NCBI RefSeq assembly: GCF_016613475.2
Contig: NZ_CP071517.1
Location: forward strand, 3,472,001 to 3,536,000
DNA: 64,000 bases
Source of the DNA: Lysobacter arenosi
GTDB lineage: Bacteria > Pseudomonadota > Gammaproteobacteria > Xanthomonadales > Xanthomonadaceae
Direction: 5' to 3'
The position numbers and the translations under genes are program-made. Shown one piece after another: positions 1 through 6,111 of the stretch; position 1 is the first letter of the stretch, and every line of letters starts with the position of its first letter. The notes under the pieces were generated by a model. That model saw nothing but the letters and a program-made list of their open reading frames with translations, searched no databases and was not told where the DNA came from.

Positions 1-1017
1 GCCGAACTGATCGAGAACATCGCCGTGCAGGTGCGCAAGCTCGGCGCCTTCCCGCTGGTGACCTATGGCAGCGACCGCATGTCGCGGCGGATGTTCTTCG
101 ACGTGTCGGACAAGTACGACTCGCAGACCGACAAGCTCGGTCTGGAACTGGCCGACATCGCCGATGTCGCGATCGGCCTGAACAACGGCACCAGCGAGAA
201 CCTGTTCGAAGGTGCCGACCCCAAGCGGATGGCCGCCCGGGGCAAGTCCGACGAGGCAGTCAGCCAGGCCTTCCTCAACGAAGGCGTGCGGATCGTGGAG
301 GTGGGCAACAACCTCTATCCCACACCATGGCGCGCCGAACGCTACGGCATGACCGAAGCGCAATTGGCCGATGCGTTCTGGAAGGGACTCAACATCGACT
401 ATGCGCAGCTGCAGACCCGTGGTGAGCAGATCAAGGCGGCGATCGCGGCTGGTAACGAGCTGCACATCACCAACCCCAACGGCACCGACCTGAAGCTGCA
501 GGTGAAGGATCGCCGCGTGCTGGTCAGCGACGGCATCATTTCGCCTGACGACCAGAAGGCGGGCGGGCCATCGCTGGCGGCGTTCCTGCCGGCCGGCGAG
601 GTCTACACGACGCCTGTGCCGGGCACAGCGGCGGGCAAGGTCGTGCACACGCGCACTTACTTCCGCGGCAAGCCCATCGACAACCTGACCTTGACCATCG
701 CGGACGGCAAGATCACCTCGATGACCGGCGACGGCCCGGGGTACGGCGACTTCAAGGCCGAGTACGACGCGGTCGAAGATCCCCGCAAGGACCAGTTCGC
801 CTTCGTCGACTTCGGCATCAATCCGAATGTCACGCTCCCGGCCAACAGCACGGTCGGCACGTGGGTGCCTGCCGGTGCGGTCACGGTGGGCACGGGCAGC
901 AACACCTGGGCCGGCGGCGACAACTCGGTGCCGTATGGCGTCATCGCGTTCCTGCCCGGCAGCACGGTCACGCTGGACGGCAAGCCCATCGTCGAGAAGG
1001 GCGTGCTGAAGCTCTGA
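1..1017 (+). CDS. M29-like (aminopeptidase T/AmpS family) protein, 5' end outside window
   Basis: The frame is open from base 1, so the start lies upstream and at least 338 residues are visible. The layout resembles peptidase family M29, cytosolic metallo-aminopeptidases that release N-terminal residues. A C-terminal GINPNV element corresponds to the G-x-NP segment of that family, followed by a glycine-rich AGAVTVGTG and GGDNS stretch. Where M29 enzymes normally carry His and Asp metal ligands in this region, I read Val and Tyr, so catalytic competence is doubtful. It ends 41 bp before the convergent rtcB, with a perfect hairpin between. The family call is by eye. Confidence 0.55.
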   Translation, partial: AELIENIAVQVRKLGAFPLVTYGSDRMSRRMFFDVSDKYDSQTDKLGLELADIADVAIGLNNGTSENLFEGADPKRMAARGKSDEAVSQAFLNEGVRIVEVGNNLYPTPWRAERYGMTEAQLADAFWKGLNIDYAQLQTRGEQIKAAIAAGNELHITNPNGTDLKLQVKDRRVLVSDGIISPDDQKAGGPSLAAFLPAGEVYTTPVPGTAAGKVVHTRTYFRGKPIDNLTLTIADGKITSMTGDGPGYGDFKAEYDAVEDPRKDQFAFVDFGINPNVTLPANSTVGTWVPAGAVTVGTGSNTWAGGDNSVPYGVIAFLPGSTVTLDGKPIVEKGVLKL

Positions 1018-1026
1018 AGAACTTGC

Positions 1027-1052
1027 CCCTCCCCTGCATTCGCAGGGGAGGG
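1027..1052. terminator. Bidirectional hairpin between convergent genes
   Basis: A perfect 11-bp stem (CCCTCCCCTGC pairing with GCAGGGGAGGG) closes a 4-nt loop. It lies between the stop codon of the peptidase gene and the stop codon of rtcB. There is no T tract on either strand, so it may stabilise 3' ends rather than terminate strongly. Confidence 0.55.
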
Positions 1053-1057
1053 AGTCA

Positions 1058-2281
1058 TTATCCCTTCACGCACACCACCTGCCGCAACGTGTGCACCACT
1101 TCCACCAGCGCGCCCTGCGCCGCCATCACCGCCTCGATGTCCTTGTAGGCGGCCGGCGACTCGTCGATCACGCCCGCGTCCTTGCGGCACTCCACGTGCG
1201 CCGTCGCCTCACGGTGCTGCTTGAGGGTGATCTGCGCACGCGCGGCAGTACGGCTCATGACGCGGCCGGCTCCGTGGCTGCAGCTGTGGAAGCTGTCGGC
1301 GTTGCCCTTGCCGCGAACGATGAAGCTGCGCGCGCCCATGCTGCCGGGAATGATCCCCAGCTCGCCCTCGCGCGCGCTGACCGCACCCTTGCGGGTGACC
1401 AGCAACGACTCGCCGTAGTGCTGCTCGCGCTGCACGTAGTTGTGGTGGCAGTTGACCGCCTGCGCATCGAGCTGGAACTTCGGCAGGCGATGGCGCATCT
1501 CGTGCAGCACCCGCGCCATCATCGCCTCGCGGTTGGCGCGGGCGTAGTCCTGTGCCCACGACACCGCCTCGACGTAATCGTCGAACAGCGGCTCGCCCTC
1601 GAGGAAGAACGCCAGGTCGCGGTCCGGCAAGTGGAAGCCCAGCACGCGCTTCTCCAGCTGGCGGCGTGCCAGCTCGATGAAGTACGTGCCGACCATGTTG
1701 CCGGTGCCGCGCGAACCGGAGTGGAGCATCACCCACACCCGATCGGACTCGTCCAGGCAGATCTCGATGAAGTGGTTGCCACCGCCGAGCGTTCCGGTCT
1801 GGCGTTCGACCTTGTCGGGACGGATCTTCGGGTGACGCTCGCGGATCCGCGCCAGCCGCGCCATCAGCTGCGACTGCACCAGCTGGCTTTCGATGCTGTC
1901 GGGCAGGCGGCGGTGTTCACCACCGGGACCGTTGCCGACCGGCACACCGCGCTCGATCGAGCTGCGCAGCTGGGCCAAGTCGTCGGGCAGGTCGTCGGCG
2001 CGCAGCGTGGTCCGCACCGCGGCCATGCCGCAGCCGATGTCGACGCCGACCGCGGCCGGGATGATGGCGCCGCGCGTGGGCACGACCGAGCCGACGGTGG
2101 CGCCGATGCCCAGGTGGACGTCGGGCATCACCGCGACCCACGGCCCGACGAAGGGCAGGGTGGCGATGTTGCGCAGCTGCTGGCGCGCCTGGTCCTCGAC
2201 CGGCACGCCGCGCACCCAGCCCTTGATCGGCGTCGCCGACCCGGGCGCGTGCAGCAGTTCGTAATCGTGTTGCGTGTTCAT
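1058..2281 (-). CDS. rtcB: RtcB-family RNA ligase
   Basis: A 407-residue protein, about the length of E. coli RtcB. RtcB joins RNA 2',3'-cyclic phosphate or 3'-phosphate ends to 5'-hydroxyl ends using GTP and Mn2+, repairing tRNAs cut by ribotoxins. Visible motifs in order: VDIGCGM (metal-binding Cys), LGGGNHFIEI, LHSGSRGTG, NCHHNYV, GSMGARSFIVRG and SCSHGAGR, which holds the guanylylated histidine. A Shine-Dalgarno GGAAGG precedes the ATG. It lies 67 bp downstream of the slipin gene on the same strand, so the two are probably co-transcribed. No archease, RtcA or RtcR is visible here. Confidence 0.95.
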   Translation of the reverse strand: MNTQHDYELLHAPGSATPIKGWVRGVPVEDQARQQLRNIATLPFVGPWVAVMPDVHLGIGATVGSVVPTRGAIIPAAVGVDIGCGMAAVRTTLRADDLPDDLAQLRSSIERGVPVGNGPGGEHRRLPDSIESQLVQSQLMARLARIRERHPKIRPDKVERQTGTLGGGNHFIEICLDESDRVWVMLHSGSRGTGNMVGTYFIELARRQLEKRVLGFHLPDRDLAFFLEGEPLFDDYVEAVSWAQDYARANREAMMARVLHEMRHRLPKFQLDAQAVNCHHNYVQREQHYGESLLVTRKGAVSAREGELGIIPGSMGARSFIVRGKGNADSFHSCSHGAGRVMSRTAARAQITLKQHREATAHVECRKDAGVIDESPAAYKDIEAVMAAQGALVEVVHTLRQVVCVKG

Positions 2282-2348
2282 GGTTCCTTCCTGTGCATTT
2301 CCTGATTCATGGAATCCATGCGGCCGGTTCCTTCCGCCCGCATGGAGC

Positions 2349-3473
2349 TTACTGCTTGATGCTCACCAACTGCTTCAGCACGCCATCCAGGCCACCGAAC
2401 ACCGTCAGCTTGTCGATCTTCTCGGTCACCTTCTCCAGCGCCTCCAACTCCTTGAGGCGCATCAGCACCGGGCTCTCCTCGATCAGGCGCGCGGTGTTGA
2501 GCAGGGAACGCGTGGCGTTCGCCTCCTCGCGACGACGGATCACGTTGGCCTGGGCCGACTTCTCCGCCTGCACGACCGAGTTGAGGATGTCCTTCATCTC
2601 GCCCGGCAGGATCACGTCCTTGACGCCGACGCCGAGCACCTCGACGCCGAGCTCGCCGACCTGGCCGCGCACGTAGCCGAAGATGTCGGCGTCGAGCGAG
2701 GCCTTGTCGCCGAGCAGTTCGTCCAGCGTCTTGGCGGAAATCGCCTTGCGCAGGCCGTACTGCAGCTCGCGGTACACGTAGTCGCCGTACTTGGCGACCC
2801 TGGTACGCGCGGCCACCGGGTCGGTGACGCGGATGCTGGCGGCGAGGTTGACGCGCAGGCTGACCTTGTCGCGGGTCAGCAACTCCTGGCCCGACACCTC
2901 CAGCGACTGCACGCGCAGCTCGATGGTCTCGACGCCGACGTTCTTCTGGAAGTTCCAGAAGGCGTAGGCACCGGCGCCCAGCGTGCGCTGCAGCTTGCCG
3001 TCGACGAACACCAGGCCGGCCGACTCTTCCGGCACGACCAGCGACACCGCGACACGCTCGAGCGAGCCGAGCTGACGCAGGCGCCTGGCGACGCCGGCAT
3101 CGACCTGCAGGCTTTCGTCGATCGACACCGCCTGCACCTCGATCGCGACCAGCTCCTTCCAGTACAGCTTGCGGCTGCCCGGTGCGAGGACGTCCTCGAG
3201 CTTGCCGTTCTTCAGCACCAGGCCGACCTCGTTCATGCCGAGGTTGGCCAGGACGAAGTTCTCCGGCAGCCTGTCGCCGAGCGCCGCGACCAGCACGTCG
3301 GTGTCATTGCCGCTGTACTCGCTGCGGGCGATGTTGTGCACGTTGACCTCGACCCGCGCAAACGGGTCGAGCCAGCGGTACACGCCCGGCGCGAGCACGC
3401 CTTCAAATTGACGGTTGCGATACACCAGGCCGCGCTCGCCGTCTCCGATCACGACCCTCTTGGTCCAGAACAT
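2349..3473 (-). CDS. Slipin (SPFH/Band-7/stomatin family protein)
   Basis: The ATG at 3473 is chosen because GGAGAGA stands just upstream and the protein then begins MFWTKRVVIGDGERGLVYR; 374 residues result. The frame extends further upstream but without a good start. An N-terminal region contains repeated short beta-type motifs (GERGLVYR, NEVGLVLKNGKLEDVLAPG, ESAGLVFVDGKLQRTLGAG), an unusual internal repeat. It is followed by a Band-7 core (KVSLRVNLAASIRVTDPV ... GVEVLGVGVKDVILPGEM) and an alpha-helical C-terminus rich in Glu, Arg and Ala. SPFH proteins assemble membrane-associated scaffolds. There is no strong N-terminal membrane segment. Adjacent to rtcB and tRNA-like sequences, it is likely the scaffold of an RNA-repair system. 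Confidence 0.88.
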   Translation of the reverse strand: MFWTKRVVIGDGERGLVYRNRQFEGVLAPGVYRWLDPFARVEVNVHNIARSEYSGNDTDVLVAALGDRLPENFVLANLGMNEVGLVLKNGKLEDVLAPGSRKLYWKELVAIEVQAVSIDESLQVDAGVARRLRQLGSLERVAVSLVVPEESAGLVFVDGKLQRTLGAGAYAFWNFQKNVGVETIELRVQSLEVSGQELLTRDKVSLRVNLAASIRVTDPVAARTRVAKYGDYVYRELQYGLRKAISAKTLDELLGDKASLDADIFGYVRGQVGELGVEVLGVGVKDVILPGEMKDILNSVVQAEKSAQANVIRRREEANATRSLLNTARLIEESPVLMRLKELEALEKVTEKIDKLTVFGGLDGVLKQLVSIKQ

Positions 3474-3789
3474 GGGTGTCTCTCCTTGTTGGCTCTGGTG
3501 GTCCGATCCGGAGTGATGACGCGCGCGTGGTGGATCGGTTCCCACGCGCCCTGGAGTAAGTTGGAAACGCCCCTTGACGCCGATGCCGCGAAGCCCGCGT
3601 GCTGTCCACGGGGTGGTCGCGGGTCTCGCATGCAGCACGCTGCACGGTGTGACCGGCGACTGGCCCGCCTCGAGGACGTGGTCCCGGCGACATCACCGCT
3701 GCGGCGTTCGTTGCACGTCGCACACGTGGCGCGACGCCTGGCGAAACACCACACGGGGCGTTTCCTGGTTTGGGCTTGCGCCCGATGTA
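3474..3789. other. Gap between slipin gene and tRNA-like sequences
   Basis: About 315 bp on the transcription path from the tRNA-like pair to slipin (minus strand). Apart from the GGAGAGA ribosome site next to 3473, I see no convincing gene or promoter. Short open frames here look like shadows of GC-rich sequence. Confidence 0.4.
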
Positions 3790-3808
3790 AACGACGTAAC
3801 AGGTCGTT
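3790..3808 (-). terminator. Weak hairpin at the 3' end of the tRNA-like pair
   Basis: On the minus strand AACGAC and GTCGTT pair around a 7-nt loop, immediately after the last acceptor-stem base of the second tRNA-like sequence. It is followed by TTACAT. It could be a 3'-end processing or termination signal, but the stem is only 6 bp. Confidence 0.3.
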
Positions 3809-3880
3809 GTTGGAGCGGGATTTGAACCCGCGACACTCAGCTCCCTAAGCTGATGCTCTACCCATCTGAGCTATCCAGTG
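3808..3880 (-). ncRNA. tRNA-like sequence 2 (anticodon position AGG, broken acceptor stem)
   Basis: Read on the minus strand it folds as a tRNA. The D stem is GCTC/GAGC, and the anticodon stem TCAGC/GCTGA carries a 7-nt loop TTAGGGA. The variable loop has 5 nt, and the T arm GCGGG-TTCAAAT-CCCGC is perfect. The acceptor is abnormal: only four pairs (TGGA with TCCA) form and the outer three positions mismatch. The implied anticodon AGG (Pro) has A at position 34, which bacteria rarely use. No CCA is encoded. Its 5' end overlaps the CCA of the preceding tRNA-like sequence. It reads as a degenerate or specialised tRNA mimic rather than a decoding tRNA. Confidence 0.7.
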
Positions 3881-3949
3881 GTGGACGAACCGGAATCGAA
3901 CCGGTGGCCAGCGGCTTTCACCGCTGCTCTGACCTCTGAGCTACCGTCC
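3879..3949 (-). ncRNA. tRNA-like sequence 1 (six-nucleotide anticodon loop, encoded CCA)
   Basis: On the minus strand it has a D arm GCTC-AGAGGTCA-GAGC, a T arm ACCGG-TTCGATT-CCGGT and an encoded 3' ACCA. Two features are off. The acceptor helix has only six pairs (GGACGG with TCGTCC, including one G-T). The anticodon hairpin is a perfect stem CAGCGG/CCGCTG closing a 6-nt loop TGAAAG instead of seven. GAA would read as Phe, but with no residue 32. It is followed without a gap by tRNA-like 2 and lies about 400 bp upstream of the slipin gene on the same strand. A canonical tRNA function seems unlikely. Confidence 0.7.
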
Positions 3950-3960
3950 GCTCGTGAAAC

Positions 3961-4258
3961 ATCGCTTCCTGGATCTCCGGCATACGCCACGGCACAGCCA
4001 CGCGCACCGGACGGGTGTGGCTTCAGGCCGCAAACCCGTACCGCTGGAAACCCATTCGTCGACGCTCCGCATTACCGCCTGTCGCCAAGCGGCAATTCAT
4101 TGGCAATGCATCCCCACCGCCCGTGCCGAAGCATCCCGGCACAGCGCTTTTGCGCCTGAGCAGTGTTCCCTTCCTCGGACCAGCATGTCCGGATGCTTCG
4201 GGACGCGATGCACCGCGTTAACCGTGCTCCTTTCGCTTGAATCACTTTTGCGAACGGC
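3961..4258. other. Gap upstream of the tRNA-like pair
   Basis: Roughly 300 bp holding no recognisable gene. A GG-N10-GC arrangement at 3986-3999 on the minus strand would suit a sigma-54 promoter for the tRNA-like pair, but its -12 half is poor and such matches are common in GC-rich DNA. The remainder shows no clear promoter. Confidence 0.3.
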
Positions 4259-4294
4259 AAAAAAAACGCCCCCGGGTGCTGGAACCCGAGGGCG
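4259..4294 (-). terminator. Rho-independent terminator, minus strand
   Basis: On the minus strand CGCCCTCGGGT pairs with ACCCGGGGGCG (one G-T pair) around a 6-nt loop and is followed by eight Ts. This is the best intrinsic terminator in the first 20 kb. It ends whatever is transcribed leftward from 4345-5342, and so insulates the tRNA-like/slipin locus from tesA. Confidence 0.85.
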
Positions 4295-4307
4295 TTCGCT
4301 TGCCTCG

Positions 4308-4330
4308 GGAGATCGGGGTAACCGATCTCC
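4308..4330. other. Perfect 9-bp hairpin just before the terminator
   Basis: GGAGATCGG and CCGATCTCC pair around a 5-nt loop. On the minus strand it lies between the stop of the small open frame at 4345 and the terminator hairpin. It could be an RNA-stabilising 3' element. Confidence 0.5.
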
Positions 4331-4344
4331 CATGTGTCAGGAGA

Positions 4345-4458
4345 TCAGTCGATGGGGCCGGCTTCGTCGCCAATTCGCGGCGACAGCGCGAGCGCGTACA
4401 GGCCGTGGCCGGATGGCCGCAGCGCGTGACGCTTTGCAATGTCGAAATTGAATTTCAT
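4345..4458 (-). CDS. Possible small protein, 37 residues, hypothetical
   Basis: The frame begins MKFNFDIAKRHALRP and ends DEAGPID, stopping a few bases before a hairpin and a strong terminator. There is no good ribosome-binding site, and I do not recognise it. The position just before a terminator is its main support. It could equally be 3' untranslated sequence of tesA. Confidence 0.25.
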   Translation of the reverse strand: MKFNFDIAKRHALRPSGHGLYALALSPRIGDEAGPID

Positions 4459-4589
4459 GACGAGGCGATGATCGAAAGAACGCTCGCAGGGAGCGAAGGG
4501 CGCGCACGTTACGCCGACGAATGAACGAATGCAATACCGTTTGTCGGGAACGACGAAAGGTAGTGCGTTGCGAACCATGTCCATCACCG

Positions 4590-4614
4590 TCATCCCGGCG
4601 AACGACGGGATCCA
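4590..4614. repeat. REP-like palindrome, copy 1
   Basis: TCATCCCGGCGAACGACGGG followed by ATCCA: an imperfect extragenic palindrome whose core matches two others in the window. It sits 18 bp past the tesA stop codon. Confidence 0.6.
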
Positions 4615-4631
4615 TCTGCGCTTGCAGTGGC

Positions 4632-5342
4632 CTACTTCAACAACGGTGCCAGCTTCGTCCACACATGGTCGCGAAGCTTCGGTTGCGCACTCGCCACCGG
4701 ATGCAGATTGTCGGCCTGGAATGCATTGCGGTCCAGCGCGATCGGCTCGAGCAGGAAGGGAAGAAGCGACACCTCGTACTGCTTCGCCAGCGAACTGTAG
4801 TTGTCGGCGAAACCCTGCGTGTACTCGCGCCCGAGGTTGGGCGGCATGCGCATGCCGATCAGCAGCACCTTCGCGCCAGTGTCCTTCGAAGCGCGGATCA
4901 TGCGCTCCAGGTTCGTGCGCGACTGCGCGAGTGGCAGGCCGCGCAGGCCGTCATTGGCGCCCAGCTCGATCACCACCACCGCCGGTTTCGTGCGCTTGAT
5001 CTCGCCGCCGATGCGGGACGCACCGCCCGCCGTGGTCTCGCCGCTGATGCTGGCATTGATGACCCGCCAGCCCGGTCGATCCTTGGCGACGCGATCGGCG
5101 GTAAGCGCCACCCAGCCCTGCGATGCGGCCAGGCCGTAGCCGGCCGAGAGTGAATCGCCCATGACCAGAACCGTGCGTGCCGGTGCCGTCGCCGGCGTGG
5201 CGCGCGCGGCCGACTGTGCCAATGCTGGCGCCGCGAAGGCCAGGGCCAGCACCAGGACGACACCCCATCCGATGGCACATTGAACGCGCCGCCGCGATGC
5301 CGCATATCCTTCGTTCAATGGTCGTAGTGACTTGGTGAACAT
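4632..5342 (-). CDS. tesA: TesA-type SGNH esterase / lysophospholipase L1
   Basis: From the ATG at 5342 the protein has 236 residues. A long basic N-terminus and a hydrophobic stretch ending in PALAQS indicate a signal peptide and periplasmic location. SGNH blocks are present: VMGDSLSAGYG (nucleophile Ser), the GETT region, IELGANDGLRG (oxyanion Asn) and DNLHP (catalytic Asp-His). These enzymes hydrolyse acyl thioesters and lysophospholipids. The gene is divergent from an ABC transporter pair, the same arrangement as tesA-ybbAP in E. coli. The frame is open upstream to 5450, but that part overlaps the divergent gene. Confidence 0.88.
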   Translation of the reverse strand: MFTKSLRPLNEGYAASRRRVQCAIGWGVVLVLALAFAAPALAQSAARATPATAPARTVLVMGDSLSAGYGLAASQGWVALTADRVAKDRPGWRVINASISGETTAGGASRIGGEIKRTKPAVVVIELGANDGLRGLPLAQSRTNLERMIRASKDTGAKVLLIGMRMPPNLGREYTQGFADNYSSLAKQYEVSLLPFLLEPIALDRNAFQADNLHPVASAQPKLRDHVWTKLAPLLK

Positions 5343-5397
5343 CGTGACCCGGGCTCCGGCTGAAAAAGATATGTCCCCTTCAAGCATAGAGACGATC

Positions 5398-6111
5398 ATG
5401 GCCGATTCAATGGAACTGCGCGCCGCTCCACCGGCCACGGCTTCGGCCACCCTTCAGGTCGAAGGCTTGGGCAAGCGCGTGATGCTGCCGTCGGGCGAGC
5501 TGCTCATCCTCGAGGACGTCGGCTTCGAGATCGCGCGTGGCGACACGGTGGCGATAGTGGGAGCCTCCGGTTCGGGCAAGAGCACGTTGCTGTCGCTGCT
5601 GGCCGGACTCGATACCCCCAGCACCGGTCGGGTGACGCTCGACGGTGAAGTCCTCTCCACGCTCGACGAGGACGGCCGTGCGCGAGTGCGCGGCGAGAAG
5701 GTCGGCTTCGTCTTCCAGAACTTCCAGCTGCTGCCCTCGCTGACCGCAATCGAGAACGTGATGCTGCCGCTGGAGCTGCGCGGTGACCGCGAGGTCGAGT
5801 CGGCCGCGCGCACGATCCTGGAGAAGGTCGGCCTGGCCCAGCGCCTGGGGCATTACCCGCGGCAGCTGTCCGGTGGCGAGCAGCAGCGCGTCGCACTGGC
5901 GCGCGCCTTCGTGACCCGCCCCGGCCTGCTGTTCGCCGACGAACCCACCGGCAATCTCGACACCCATACCGGCCAGGCGATCATCGAGCTGCTGTTCGAA
6001 CTCAATGCCGATACCGGCACCACGCTGGTGCTCGTGACCCACGACGAACACCTGGCCTCGCGCTGCAGCCGCATGCTGCGCCTCGACAGCGGTCGACTGG
6101 TGGCGTCATGA
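5398..6111 (+). CDS. ybbA: ABC transporter ATP-binding protein (YbbA/LolD-like)
   Basis: 237 residues from the ATG at 5398, starting MADSMELRAAPP; an in-frame ATG at 5371 is the alternative. Walker A is GASGSGKS, the Q-loop follows in GFVFQNFQLLPS, the signature is LSGGEQQRVALARA and Walker B is LLFADEP. It energises the FtsX-like permease encoded directly downstream, with a 4-bp ATGA overlap. Placement next to tesA supports the YbbA assignment. The substrate is unknown. Confidence 0.88.
   Translation: MADSMELRAAPPATASATLQVEGLGKRVMLPSGELLILEDVGFEIARGDTVAIVGASGSGKSTLLSLLAGLDTPSTGRVTLDGEVLSTLDEDGRARVRGEKVGFVFQNFQLLPSLTAIENVMLPLELRGDREVESAARTILEKVGLAQRLGHYPRQLSGGEQQRVALARAFVTRPGLLFADEPTGNLDTHTGQAIIELLFELNADTGTTLVLVTHDEHLASRCSRMLRLDSGRLVAS

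Noticed and set aside
1091..2305. Long plus-strand frame opposite rtcB
   Set aside because: Composition (His, Arg, Gln, Ala rich) is that of an antisense shadow; rtcB motifs on the other strand are clear.
3986..3999. GG-N10-GC on the minus strand upstream of the tRNA-like pair as a sigma-54 promoter
   Set aside because: RtcR-controlled rtc operons use sigma-54, so it is tempting, but the -12 half (TGGC) and the bases after -24 deviate, and the bare GG-N10-GC pattern is frequent in GC-rich DNA.
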